Notes: a model not told the origin generated them from the sequence alone. A DNA stretch of 64,000 nucleotides from Cryptomeria japonica (GCF_030272615.1 NC_081414.1:236719733-236783732); one strand, 5' to 3'; shown: positions 44,888-56,602, counted from the stretch's first letter. Numbers and translations: made by a program.

Positions 44888-45689
44888 TGAAGCAAGAGCA
44901 TCCTCGGTCTATGAGCAATCTTGCATCAACCAAAAATATTTGCTTCTAGTTTTATTCTCTTTGTAGTTTCTATGTTACTTTCAACATTTTTTGGTAGTTG
45001 TTTCTTTTTCGTTGCGGATCAGAATTTTGGCTTCCAAGCTTGTTCTTGTTCATCATTCCATATTTCTAGTTCATTTGGATTCTTTTCCAGCAAGTTATTC
45101 CTTTCAGAGTGTCTGTTTCTTGGTTCCGAAGTAGTTTGAGCTTGTCATCTATGTTGGAGATTTCTTCTTGTGTGGAGCGATTTCTTGGCTTGTAGATCAA
45201 TTAGGCACCACACACAATGTTCTTAGGCCCTTGGTCGACCCTCCTTTGTGGTCCGCACTTCATGTTTATTCTTGGCAGATGAGATCTTCACGTTTTGGGG
45301 CTGACCTATTTTACACATTTCATTTTCCTTCATTGGTAAATGTAATCTTTTGTGGCTGACTCGAATGTGTTCCAGATGGTATATATATTGTTGTATGTGA
45401 TCCTTTGAGATATAGAAAAGTGCTATGATGATATAGATTCATGAATTGTAATTTGGATACTTCTTTTCTTGGAGGTCCAGATGAAATGTATTCTAGGATG
45501 TAGTCTGCAACCAGGCATGTTAGTTTGCATGTAACCCAAATGTTATCGGATGTTCTATGCTGAATATATGATGATGTAGATGTCTGATTTTCCATTTTCC
45601 ATGTTCTGTGTTATTGCTTCCGTTGTGTTACTCTTGTTGCATGATCTGGATTGTTCTCTTTGAGAATCCCCTGAGTCATGGTTGAGTCA
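44888..45689 (+). repeat. Gag element right LTR
   Basis: TGAAGCAAGAGC...GTTGAGTCA, 802 bp, the partner of the split left LTR. ACTCC (45,690-45,694) follows it. No strong polypurine tract is visible before it (CTAGGGTGTC). Confidence 0.85.
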
Positions 45690-46460
45690 ACTCCCCAAGC
45701 CCACAACTTTCCCAAAACTAGATCCCGACCAACTGAAGATGTAAAAGAAGCAATAAAAAAGCCTTTAGCATAAGGAAAAAGATCAATGTTATGAGCTACC
45801 AAAGGCCTCCAAGAGTCACTCATCCAATGATTAAGGTTCGATAATGAAGGCCAGAGCCCAAAGAATCTGCACACTAAAGCGCAATGTTGGTAGAATCTAA
45901 TGTCATCCACCACATCCTATCCACAAACCACCATAAGGGAGGATTTTGACGCAAGGAAGAGGATGAACCCCCTTAGAGGGCTGGACAACAGATCTGGCCA
46001 CATGAGCAAAGCTACACCTACTAGCAACACCCACAACATCAATAGTATCCGATTGAGAATCATTACCAAAAGCAACTCCACCTGGAAGGGAATCCACGGG
46101 TGGGTGAGAGCACGAACCAACCACCCCATAGGTAGCTACAACATCCACCATCGGGGGCAAAACCATACGGGGAACAACAACATCACCATCCACCCGAGGA
46201 CCATCGCACTCGGACCCAACAACAACGACAAGGGGAGGGAAGGCAGTGGTCGAGGGCACAACGAAAGTGCTAGGCAAAGAACCAGATGCAACAACCACAC
46301 CACGACCCATGGGAGGGCAGACACTAGCAGCGCTAGGCAAAAAGACAACGCCAGAGTCCACGAGAACACTAGGAGGGAACACAACAATGGATCCACGTGC
46401 AGGAGAGCCATTGACGGAGGTAGAAGAGTTTTTCAAAATCGTATCTTAGGCAGCAGGCAT
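45690..46460 (-). pseudogene. LINE ORF1, N-terminal half
   Basis: The ATG at 46,460 (MPAA, then a stop that may be a changed Glu codon, DTILKNSSTS) lies four bases from the target duplication. A low-complexity Val/Ser/Pro-rich region is open to about 45,905. It is followed by the first part of DUF4283 (IRFYQHCALVCRFFGLWPSL, AKGFFIASF, GKLWAWG) with a few stops and a frame change. The frame then enters the gag element and resumes at 22,650 with a -FVKPW- block, as expected for DUF4283. Confidence 0.78.
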
Positions 46461-46478
46461 CGTGAATGTTATTTTTTA

Positions 46479-46619
46479 TTTAGTTTTATGTTTATTTTGA
46501 TATGAATATTTTTAAAGTAATAATAAATTAAAAAGTATATTTTTGTGTTAAGTTTGGTTAATAGTACTTCTTTTAAAAAATAAAAAAAATTGTAGCATTT
46601 CTTAAAAATTATCATGTAA
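46479..46619. other. AT-rich spacer right of the LINE
   Basis: Nothing recognised apart from the end of the LINE target duplication at 46,478. Confidence 0.4.
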
Positions 46620-47600
46620 TCCTCATTTCATCCATTCATAATTTTAATTTTAGACATTTGCTTCTTATTTTGAAATTCCTAAGGTTTGTTTCAAAATTCC
46701 TTGAGATTGACCTAGTTCAATGTGAGGTGCACATGTAACTCCTAAATTAAAATGATCAAATTTAAATTTTAACTTTCCCCATCTCTTCTACTAGATAATG
46801 AGCTAGATTTGCACATGTCCATGCAACATGTTATTTTATTTCAATTAAAGATATTCAAAATGAACTTAATATCATTAATTAATCATTAGGAAGGACATAC
46901 AAGAAAAAGAGAAAATTATTAGAACACACTTCAAACTTTAAGGGAATCATTTAAGAATCTAACCCACATTAGGATGTACAACATCTACATGTTTATGTAT
47001 ATGATATCTTCACTATAAATCATAATTGTTAATTTCGATTGCCAAGGGTTATAAGAAAACAAAAACCTAAATAATGACATTAAAGAGAATATCGACAAGT
47101 TCAACAACTTGGAAGGCAATGAAAAACAAGTTTTAGGAACTTATTGTGTAGATTGAATCCATACAATATAGATTGAATCTTGAAAAACAAGTTTTAGGAA
47201 CATATTGTGTAGATTGAATTCACTCTTAGATCAAAGTTGCAGTTCTTAGGAAGAAATTATAAATATTTTTGAAATGAAATAGAACCAAAGATAGTGATCA
47301 TATGATAAAAAGGAAACCAATTATGTACAAGTTTAACATGATTCTTCCATCATAATATTTAAAGCTAAGTATCCCTATATATCACATTAATTTTCATGTA
47401 TTTATTACAATTATTTACCTTATCTCCTAATAAATACAAGTTAAAATTATGCTTATTGAGTGCATTTATTATCTATCTTGAATTATTTATGTAAAATAGA
47501 TTATATTCTCTTACAATAAGAAAGCAAGAGAAATTGAAGTGTAAAAAATAAAGTAATATAGTTTTAAAAATAATCTACTATGTTGCATGAACTATAAAAA
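46620..47600. repeat. Dispersed ~1 kb repeat, copy B
   Basis: Collinear with 190-1,115; see copy A. It contains a further short duplication of 'ttgaaaaacaagttttaggaac' (about 47,120 and 47,180). Confidence 0.6.
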
Positions 47601-47734
47601 CCCTTTGTTTAAACATTAATTATTGATAATTTTAAGAAAGAAAATTTATCATTCCACCAATCATCTTATTCATGTGTAAAATTGGTAAATCATTAATTTA
47701 TTTTTAAATTAAAAAATATCGTTAACTATTAAAA

Positions 47735-48709
47735 TGGAATTATGTCAACAGTTGGTGTTTTAAGAGAAGAAATGTTTTGGGAAGCAAGTTCACGAGCTCT
47801 AGCATGACGTCTCCTTCGGTGTTCTCTTGCACAATGGTTTCGTTTAGTTTTAGCTGAAGATTGTGAAGGTTTAGGTTCATCAGGTATAGTCTTATTTTAA
47901 TCTTTTAAGGAAGGATGAATGGGTTGAGGTCTATTAGGTTAAACAATAGGAGAGGCCAGTCGCTTCTCTTTGTAAGATGTAGGAGGTGGAACCACATCAT
48001 ATAAAGCAGTAATGGGAGGTGTAGGAAGGAGACAGGGTCCATCATGAGGAGGAGGAATAGGTCTACCCTTAGGAGGAATATCCTGACACTTGGGAGGAAG
48101 AGTGGACTCAACCATAGGAGAAGGAATAGATTATTCTTTAGGAAAATGAATATCGCTTTCCTTAGGAGGAAGGATACTCTTATCTTGAGGAGAAGAAATA
48201 GGTTCCTCTTTGGGAAGAAGATTATTTATTTCCTTAGGAGGAAGGATACTCTTATCTTTAGGATAATAAATAGGTTCCTCTTTGGGAAGAAGATTATTTA
48301 TTTCCTTAGGAGGAAGGATACTCTTATCTTTAGGATAATAAATAGGTTCCTCTTTGGGAAGAAGATTATTTATTTCCTTAGGAGGAAGAATAATCTTGTC
48401 CTCAAGAAGAGGTAGTGTTGGATTTCTAGGTTTACTCAATGACAAAATCATCTCATTTTTCCATTTTTGATATGATTTAAAGAGAGAATCACTTCTAGGT
48501 TGAAGAGGTTGGAATTGTTCAGACCAAAAATAATCAAGACAAACATCTCCACACCTCACCGTAGGTTGATATATGCTATGATTAACAGTTATGATTTCAT
48601 CATTATGAGGGAATTTCAAACACTTATGAACAGTAGAAGTGATCACTTTCATGGAAGAGAACCATGGATGTCCTGACTTCACACAAAATTGATCAAATGT
48701 AGGAAACAT
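47735..48709 (-). pseudogene. C-terminal repeat domain of the gypsy-2 polyprotein
   Basis: An open frame of 192 codons (48,131-48,709) starts with a protease-associated stretch (KCLKFPHNDEIITVNHSIYQ). It leads into a tandem repeat of 24 residues (PPKEINNLLPKEEPIYYPKD type), itself made of three 8-residue (L/Y)PK(E/D) modules. After a stop at 48,131 the reading continues with Pro-rich sequence and an Arg/His-rich end (HRRRRHARAREL) to about 47,735. I know no family for the repeat part. Confidence 0.6.
48161..48400 (-). repeat. 72 bp coding tandem repeat
   Basis: Units start at 48,161, 48,233, 48,305 and 48,377 (partial). The two central units appear identical over 72 bp, which points to recent expansion or homogenisation. 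Confidence 0.92.
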
Positions 48710-48719
48710 CTAAGCACTT

Positions 48720-50054
48720 AGTTCCAACATCAATAGGAAGTGTGATAGAACCAATAGCAGGACAATAGAAGCCATCAAAAACTTTAACTACCACATTGGT
48801 ATCATCATATATCACTTGATGCAATTGCAAAGTATAAAGAAATTCTTTAGTTATCATAGTAACCATGCAAGTTGGATCAATAAGAACTCATCAAGAAGGT
48901 ATGTCTTTGATTTTTATAGTTATATATAATGGGACATCAACTACTTTAATAGTCTCACTAGGATTAAATGTAATGCACAAGTCCTCAGGAGGTTCTTTTT
49001 AATCTATAAGGTTCACCACATTATTAGATTCAAGGCCAACATCATTGGGAGAGAAGACAAGATGATCAATATCAATCACATTAGTGGAATGGGAAGGTAA
49101 AGGACCAATAAAAATTTGAAGTTTTTGATTAGGAGGAGCTACTAATTTGTTTCCTTTATCATTCACACCAGCCATAGATATGGTATTGTTATCAATCAAG
49201 TCTTGGATCTTACTTCTCAAAGAATAACACTTTTTAGTGTCATGATTGGGTTGACGATGGTATTGGCAAAAGGCTTTAGAATCAAAGTAAGGTGAGGATG
49301 TCTTAGATGGATCAATTGGTTTGATAGGGGGGAGTTTCAACACATTCCTTTGTAACAAATGAGACATAATACTATGCAAAGATTCATTAAGAGGAGTGAA
49401 TTCTTTTCTAAAGTATTTGGACAAAAGAGGCACACCTGTCACGGTTGCTACATGAGTGTTTTTGTTGTCATTGAATTTGATAAATCCCTTATTCAATTTC
49501 AACTTCACAAAAGGTTGGTGAGCACTTTCACCCTTACCACTCAGAGTCATTAAAGAGGATGATTGTTCCAATTGACTCACGGTAAGATGATAGTTGTGAA
49601 GTACTACGCACAACTGTGTAAAGGAAGTAAACTCATAAAAGAGAAGTGCATCCCTAATATCTTTTTGCAAATTAGCAATAAAAGTCTTTTTAATATCTTG
49701 ATCAGGAACAAGAAAAGAAATTTGAGAGTACAAATGCTTATATCTACCAATAAAATTAGTCACTTTTTCTTTCACGCCTTGCTTACAATCCATCAAATTA
49801 GTCAATGTGATTTTAGGACCAATATTATTGTGAAATTGTTGAATGAAAGCATTAGCCAATTGTTCAAAAGAAATGATAGAATAAGGAGGCAAATAACAAT
49901 ACCATTGCAAAGCTTTATCCCTTAATGTTATAGTAAACAATTTAGCCAATAATCTTTGGTCATGAGAAAAGTTGCTACACAAAGTTTGAAATGTTTTAAC
50001 ATGAGTCAAGGGATCACCTTCTTCATTATAAAGCTCCAATTGAGGGACTTCCAC
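48720..50054 (-). pseudogene. Gypsy-2 Gag and protease-like region
   Basis: 351 open codons (48,999-50,054): VPQLELYNEEGDPLTHVKTF, AKLFTITLRDKALQWYC, FEQLANAFIQQFHNNIGPK, VTNFIGRYKHLYSQI, the usual retrotransposon Gag domain. A knuckle variant CQYHRQPNHDTKKC (CX2HX4HX4C) follows, then KIQDLIDNN. Below 48,999, after stops, VLIDPTCMVTMITKEFLYTL and GSITLPIDVG read like a retropepsin whose Asp-Thr/Ser-Gly has become Asp-Pro-Thr. Confidence 0.82.
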
Positions 50055-51047
50055 ATGTTTAGGAGGGACAGCTCGGACGATGGGCTCTCTACATCAAATT
50101 TGGGCACATTATACTTATATTAATTCATAGAAGCTATTTGTTTTTGTAAGGAAGACATTGTTTGGGATAGATTATTGATGGTAGCTTCAGTAGAAGGATT
50201 GAATTTGACATATTGGATTGAGGAGGGGTAACATTGTTGAATGAAGGAAGGGGTTGAGAATAAGGAGGGATATTGTTATATGAAGGTGGGGGTTGAGAAT
50301 AAGGAGGTGGGACATTATGATAGGAAGGTATGGGAGAGGATTGGGTAACAAATGGAAGACTCGTGGTAGGAGGAATGAAAGAAGACGAGTTTCCCCCTTG
50401 ACTAGCATTCATGGGTATAGGAGAATATTGGGTAACATATTGAAAACTCATGGTAGGAGGAATGAAAGAAGAGGAACTTTTCCCCCTTGAATAAAATTCG
50501 TAGGTATGACATTTTTTTTAGAGGTAGCCATGATGTTTGATGTAAATACATGAGAACACAAGCCATAGGAGTAGTCAAAGGAATGGAATGATTAACTTGA
50601 CTGGGAGGTTGTGTATAGCCTAGGGCTTCAACACAACTCTTCATGGGCATAATATTAGAATCAACAATATGAGAAATACCACACAAGATATCAACACCAA
50701 TTTGATCACTTTGAACCATTTTTTTTCAATACTTCAATCAATGGGAGAGCTTCACTTTTCGGGTATTGTTGACTCATCCATTGTTGAATATTTTCAAATT
50801 GATTGTCAATCTTCTCCAATTGGTCAACGAAAACCCTAGCTATTGATTCCTCCACATCATTAGAATTATCTAAAGAATGAGGATAAACAGGGACATTTGT
50901 AGGATTTGAAGAACCACCAATATCCTCATTGAAAAAGTTATCCAAATTAGGCTCCATCTCCTCTGTAATTAAGCCTTGGGAATCCTTAATTCTATAAATT
51001 CTTGTCATGAGGATATTGTAGGTTGGACTAATAGTAGTAAAACTCAT
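50055..51047 (-). pseudogene. Gypsy-2 Gag N-terminal region
   Basis: Starts at MSFTTISPTYNI (51,047). An acidic part (EEMEPNLDNFFNEDIGGSSN) is followed by frames with stops and then a Pro/Tyr/Asn-rich stretch (PPPYSQPPPSYNNIPPYSQP). A ~90 bp segment (SFIPPTT, SPIP) is duplicated at about 50,330-50,510. Low-complexity N-termini of this type precede the Gag core in several plant gypsy families. Confidence 0.6.
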
Positions 51048-51059
51048 GCACTAAGGGAG

Positions 51060-52020
51060 GGAAATTGGAAATTTGAAATTTGAAGTTTAAAATTTGAATT
51101 TTGAATTTTGGAATCTAAGTTACAAAATAATTGAACAATGCAAAATAATTTGAATTTTCAATTTTGGAATCTAAGTTACAAAAATGATTACTCAATTAAA
51201 TGAGAAAATTGATTGAAAAGATGCAATCCCCTAGGAAATTGAATTGTAAAATTAGGGTTTTACTAAAACAACCTCTTAATCTAAAATTAAAATTACCCAC
51301 TGGGAAATAGAAATTCAAATTTAAAATTAGGGTTAAAAATAACCTTTTAATTTTTTTAAAATTTGAATTGAAAGTGATCTAAAGGAAAATTTAAAATTAG
51401 GGTCTTGTAAAAAGAACCACTTAATTTTAAAATTAGATGAAATGTTGAATTTAAAAATTAGGACTCTTGTAATTAACTAAATTTTAAAATTTAAATTTGA
51501 AATGATCCACAATAAATTAAATTTAAAATTAGGGACTTGTAGAAATAGCCTCTTAATTTTGAAATTTGAATTTACAATTAGAGCCAATGTTGAAATTTTG
51601 ATATTTGGAGGAATTAGTAGAAAATTGTGAAATTAATTTAAATAAAAAATTAGGGTAATTTTAATTAACCACTTAATTTTAAATTTAAATTTGAAACTAG
51701 ATCCAAGATTGCAATTTTAAATTTAAATTGGAATTAACAACAAATTTGAAGAGGGAAATTTAAAATTTAAACAACCCACAAGCTCAATTTTTTTTTTTTT
51801 GAAAATTAGGGTTTTTGCAATTAACCACTTAATTTTAAAATTTAAATGTGAAATTTGACTTGCAAGTGAAATTTTGAATTTTGAAATTGAATAACACTTA
51901 GCTCTGAAACAATTAACCCAAATTATGTAAATCACAAGCTCGATTTTGAAAATGAAAATTAGGATTTTAATGAAATTAACCTCTAAATTTTTAAAATTTC
52001 CAAGGAAATCAAATTTGTAA
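51060..52020. repeat. Degenerate AT-rich repeat in the gypsy-2 leader
   Basis: About eight irregular units of 60-160 bp centred on AAATTAGGGTTTT / TTAACCACTTAATTTTAAAA. Located between PBS and Gag start; no coding potential. Confidence 0.75.
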
Positions 52021-52086
52021 ATGAAAATTTGAGTTATAAATTGCGTACACACTCAGATCTGAAAATAAAAATCATAAGTAAGCATA

Positions 52087-52105
52087 GTTCACGTCAAGTT
52101 CACCA
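52087..52105 (-). other. Gypsy-2 primer binding site (probable)
   Basis: The - strand reads TGGTGAACTTGACGTGAAC, three bases after the LTR end. The tRNA was not identified. Confidence 0.5.
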
Positions 52106-52108
52106 AAA

Positions 52109-53969
52109 TGTAAAGGGGAAAATTTGATTTGGCAAATTGCAACATAGGAGAAATCACCAAATCAATTTTCGCTTTGGGGGAGAAGAATTCCTTAAATTCA
52201 AAAGAGGGGAGGAATCCACCAGATTCAATCATAAATTAGATAAGGATTGAGTACTAAGTGGATTGATTTATTATGATGTGTTTTTCCCTCTTTTGTAAGT
52301 GTGGAGGCGGGAAAAGTGAGATCGGGTGACTAGGACCTAATCCCACTTTTGCCAACACATTGGGAATACAAAAGAGCCTAGGTAGATAGATCACTTTGGA
52401 TACTTCTTGTGAGAAAGAGAGAGCCAAGGATTACCTCTTACAGTTTTTTACTCCTCTTGTTGCAAATGATGCAAAAAACTAGGGTTTGATTGATCAACTA
52501 GACTAGGAGATAAAGAATGAAGCATAAATGAACTTGGAATTGCACAAACTTGCAGATCTGAAACTGAAATACTGAAAGCATGAAAGGGGAAAGATTTTGG
52601 ATGTGTACCTGATGCTGCAAACTGATCCAAACTGATCGGGACCAGGGTGCCACACCATTGTCTTGTTTTTGCAGATGGAGGCTATAACTGAAAGACTGCA
52701 AATCTAATGACCTGAAGCTACAACTTGTCAAATTTCACTACAAAGTGGAGGGACCATGGCACCACGCCACTGTCCTGGGAAGGACCAGTCTACCACGTCC
52801 CTATCCCTAGCAGATTAGGGTAGATCTGATGATTCTGGGTAGTGTATGTGTCTTTTATTGAGCTAAAAGTCCTTCAAGGGTACCTGTTTCTACACCTACA
52901 ACTGAAAAGGGAAGGTTTGGGTGGCTATATAGGGTTTTTCCTTAGTCAAACCCCTATTTTGGTGATTTCCACCTCCACAAATAGCCAATAATGTACTGAA
53001 AATGTGTGTGTTAGAACCTTGTGTGTATGCAAGATCCTAAAATGAAAGAAACTAGAGCTACCCTACGCATGAGAGTAAACCCTAAACGTAAATGTGAATT
53101 TAAATGACAATGCTTCTAACCAAATATGCTAAATGATCTAAAGAATGAGTGTAAATATGCAAATTGATGTAGAGAATCTCATATAAAGACATGAAAATAA
53201 CATGAAATGATACCAATCCCCAAGGGAGAGATATTGCCACTAGATCTCCTATTACTCTTCAATGTTTTAAAGGCTCATAATAGATGATGAATGCTTGATG
53301 AAATGTTGTTGAAGACTCCACATAGGCTTCTCTTTCACTACATAGAAGACTCCTTATGCTTGCTCCAATAGCTTTTTCCTAGATTCTTAGAAAGATCGTT
53401 CTTAGTCTTTTCAAATGAAGAAAGAGAGCTCTTATGTATGAAACCCTAGATCTTAATTTCGACTTGATTTTGTATTTAGGCCGACCTAGGTATTGAATTT
53501 CCCACCAATATTTTGGGGTTAAGTATTATTATATCACAGGATTATGCTCCCAAAATTTTGGGAAAAAAGTCAATGACCATGTGCATCCCGCCACGGTCCA
53601 ACCAACTTTTCACCAAATTTTCAGGGTCATTAGATATGATGATATTAGAGTGAATCCCAAAGCTACAGCTGATTTTGAGGTGTTTTGATATGTGAAATTG
53701 GGCATTAAAGGTTGAAATGGGACATAATTAGGGTTTATGATTAAATGATTTATTGGAGGAATAAATTTTAAAAAGGGCACACTTAGGGTAAAGGGCCCAA
53801 TTTTATGATGTATGAAGTGATGAAATATTAACTTAGATTTATTTAAATTAATTAATTAAATTCTTAAAAGGAAATTATAAATACAAGATGCAAGACACAC
53901 GAAGGCAGGTGCTAACCTAAGTGTGAAATTGTACCACCCTAGCAAGGGTGTACAATTTACGATACTACA
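52109..53969 (-). repeat. Gypsy-2 LTR (complete)
   Basis: + strand TGTAAAGGGG...GATACTACA, 1,861 bp. It has a - strand TATA-like CCTATATAGCC at about 52,926-52,936. The last 769 bp recur at 56,601-57,392. A PBS-like site lies on the low side and a polypurine tract on the high side. Confidence 0.8.
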
Positions 53970-55130
53970 TTTATCCCCCACTTTAGCGTTCATATGACAC
54001 TACGTGCATATGCAAGCTAAAGTATAGAAAAGTAAACATCATTTGAAAAAGGATATATCCATAAGTTATCAGAAGAAGCCCCAGAGGTATCTACAGTACA
54101 CAGTTAGGATTTGCACCCTACAAAACCACATGTTAGATAAAATCACAAAATCGCCTAAATTCTTACTAAGGAAGGTGATGAAAATTTGAGGGTAGCTATA
54201 TGCCCCCCCCCCTCCCCCCCCCCCTCCTTGTTTTGGCTTTCTAACTTTAGTGAGTTGAAATAGGGTATCATGTTTACCACATCGAATTGTGAAAGAAGAT
54301 TGATGATAAATGCTCACAAAAAGATTTGATACAAGATAAAAGACTAATGGGGAATCATTTGGTAAGAAAGAGAACTAAACCTCAATTCCAACACAACAAA
54401 GAGTGTGAGGATCTGAGATATCTCTAACACAAGATGAAATATTTAAATGGAAACAAATGCAAAGAGAAGGAAGAAGAGATGAAAACCATGAATACACACT
54501 TTGGTGTTCCATGAGAAAAGAAAAGGAACCATGGACATCTCGGCCCTAAAACTAGGTGATCCATGGAGAGAAGGACATGGAAAACTAGCCCCCAGAGTCT
54601 ATCTAGGTGATCCATTATAAGGGAGGAGAGTGAGACAACCATTAGTTCCACTCAACCCCATGCATGTTTGTGCAAGTATAACAAGGATACCTACCTTTGA
54701 AACCAAGAAGATATCCATCATGCAATAATGTCATAAATCCAAGAAAGAGAGGGAATAATCTTCAAGCAAGGATAAGATATTTCAAAATAGATATCTTGCT
54801 ATATAAGTGTAAAGGAGATCCTTTGAGGAGAAGAGATCTTTGTTTAAAATACATCTACCTTAAAGAGGAGTTATCTTAGACAAATATAACATCTTCTAGA
54901 ATGAATGAATACAAGAGATTTAAAAAAAACAGAGGATTGAGATGACATCAAAGAGAGATTATTTATAACAACACTCTTCTAAAAGAAGGCAAGAGATCCT
55001 CATCAAGGAAATGCACATGCACAAAATAGAAGGATTTATTATAAAAGATACTACTCCATGAAGAAAAGAAATTGATGTTGGCATTATAACAGACAAGAAG
55101 AAGGTTGGCATTCCAATTACAATGAGAGAT
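53970..55130 (-). other. Gypsy-2-type internal 3' region with polypurine tract and C-rich run
   Basis: Directly beyond the LTR the - strand shows GCTAAAGTGGGGGATAAA then TG, the layout of a polypurine tract before a 3' LTR. This is probably the 3' untranslated part of another gypsy-2 copy. At 54,203-54,224 two runs of 10 and 11 C are separated by one T. No gene seen. Confidence 0.5.
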
Positions 55131-56602
55131 TGTTGGCATTTCAATAAGGATATTGAGAAGGTTGTTAATGACTATGGATATAACTGATTAAGGATGATTA
55201 CTGTCTTAATATTATTATTTTGTCATTGATGTCAAGAAATTGATTTTCTAATTTAGTATGATGTTGCCATATCTTAAGAAGTATGATTTTATGAGTATAA
55301 AGATGTCGGTAAAAGACACGGAAAGAATATGATAAATAAGGGGATAAGTTATTCAATGGGCAACTATTACCGAGTCAGACAATGATGAGATCATGATGTT
55401 TAGATTGTTTTGATATCCTACATATGCTATTGTTTGAAAGGTTAATACTATACTATGTTACTAAGCAAAGAACCTAGTTGATAAACCCTAAGGAACCTAG
55501 TTAGTAAACCCTAAGGTTATCGCTATCGGTTAATGAAGGCAGAATGTCTACCGAGTGAAGTTTAGTATTTACTGAGTTACAACCGAGCTATAACAGAATG
55601 CATTAAATGTTTACATGTGATATTTAATGAAGGAAGTTGATGAGCTGGAGCGAATTAAATGATTGGTAAGCCATGTATGAAGATTGTTAAAGAATCTATG
55701 GTAAAGAAAGGTGAGTAGGAAGATCTACAACTCAAATTGAACTGCAATACCCTAACACAAGTTCCAAGGTGAAAATGCAAGTTCCAAGGCGGGGTAAAAC
55801 ATTTTCAGATTGAAGGATACATTGAACCTGGACAAGATTGAAGATCTGATGGCTATGATTGATCATGGGAAATATGATCAAGGAGATTAAGCGGTTAGAA
55901 GATTGTTTATAAATAGGAAACTGTTGATAAACAATGTGTGTGGGCAAGTGTATGCACAGGGATGCTACATAGTGATTACCGAGCATAGAAGCTTGAAGAC
56001 CTATTTTGATAATAGAGTATAGATGCTCAGCAGATAGACAAGATTAGTTCTATGTCTAAATTGTATTGAACAAATAGGAATCTGCTTTAGCATTTTTAGA
56101 TGTGAAGTTGCAGACATATTTTTATTACTGTTATTTTGAGAAGTAGCAGAAAATATCTTAACTGAGTGGACTTAACAATGTTATATGTAAATCCTCTAGC
56201 AAGGTGACATTCTTATTTGAGTGTTTGAAATCCTTTAACAAGGTCACTTCTAACAAAGTGAAGATCTTAATAGATCTGAGGGAAATCCCTTAATCGGGTC
56301 ACATCTAGCAATGTGTTTGTAATCTTTAACAAGATTTGCGTTTAACCGAGCATACTCTAGAAGAGTATATTTCTTAGTGGGTCCGAAATCCCACAGTGGT
56401 TTTTCCCTATTTGGGTTTCCACGTTAAATCTAGTGTTATGAGGTTTATATTGTTCATATACTTTTGAGTTTGCATGTTTGACAGTTTTGGTTATATGACT
56501 GATATATATGTTACCGAGGTTGAATTTGATATTTTTTATGGATGATTAAGTTTGTATGATTCACCCCCCCCTCTCATCTTGTTGGCTATTGGATCTGTAC
56601 CA
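55131..56602 (+). repeat. LTR-like segment A (Sirevirus-like family)
   Basis: A TGTTGGCATTTC start follows a purine stretch (AATGAGAGAT). It contains many 'accgag' and 'caaggt' motifs and, near 56,390-56,425, 'cccacagtggtttttccct' with 'gggtttccacgt'. It ends with 'gattcaccccccc' 'ctctcatc' and GATCTGTACCA. Segments B and C carry the same signature on the opposite strand. Ends are approximate; no target duplication found. Confidence 0.5.

Larger units (their letters stand above)
22651..45689 (+). mobile_element. Non-autonomous Ty3/gypsy element with gag and protease only
   Basis: The left LTR (22,651-22,844 plus 42,238-42,841, about 798 bp without the insertion) matches the right LTR (44,888-45,689, 802 bp). 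The left LTR is followed by an initiator-Met PBS (42,844). The 2.0 kb interior codes for Gag and a protease-like region and then stops; no RT, RNase H or integrase is present. This is the structure called a terminal-repeat retrotransposon with gag domain. It sits inside LINE ORF1. LTR divergence is clearly greater than in the 18 kb element nested inside it, in line with its greater age. Confidence 0.82.
21615..46464 (-). mobile_element. L1-type LINE copy with ORF1 only, split by nested LTR elements
   Basis: The outermost layer of the nest. Its 5' part is 45,690-46,464 and its 3' part 21,615-22,650, together about 1.8 kb. It encodes an ORF1 protein (DUF4283 plus CCHC knuckle) but no endonuclease or reverse transcriptase. 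The 3' end on the - strand is T/A-rich (CTTTTTAATTAAAAAAC), a short tail-like terminus. A 14 bp target duplication bounds it. The ORF1 frame continues exactly across the gag element's 5 bp target duplication, which proves that the two halves were once contiguous. Confidence 0.8.
47735..53969 (-). mobile_element. Second Ty3/gypsy family: 5' LTR, gag, protease-like region and repeat domain
   Basis: In - strand order: LTR (53,969-52,109), PBS, AT-rich leader, Gag (51,047-48,999), protease-like part (about 49,000-48,720), then a Lys/Pro-rich repeat domain ending near 47,735. No RT or integrase and no 3' LTR follow; the dispersed repeat begins instead. It is either a gag-only non-autonomous element or one truncated at the 3' end. 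Confidence 0.72.

Noticed and set aside
45900-46505. 201-codon open frame on the + strand
   Set aside because: It is the antisense shadow of the low-complexity LINE ORF1 N-terminus; no family resemblance.
54069-54317. Gly-rich small protein on the - strand
   Set aside because: The Gly run is just the C-rich tract read in reverse; nothing else supports a gene.
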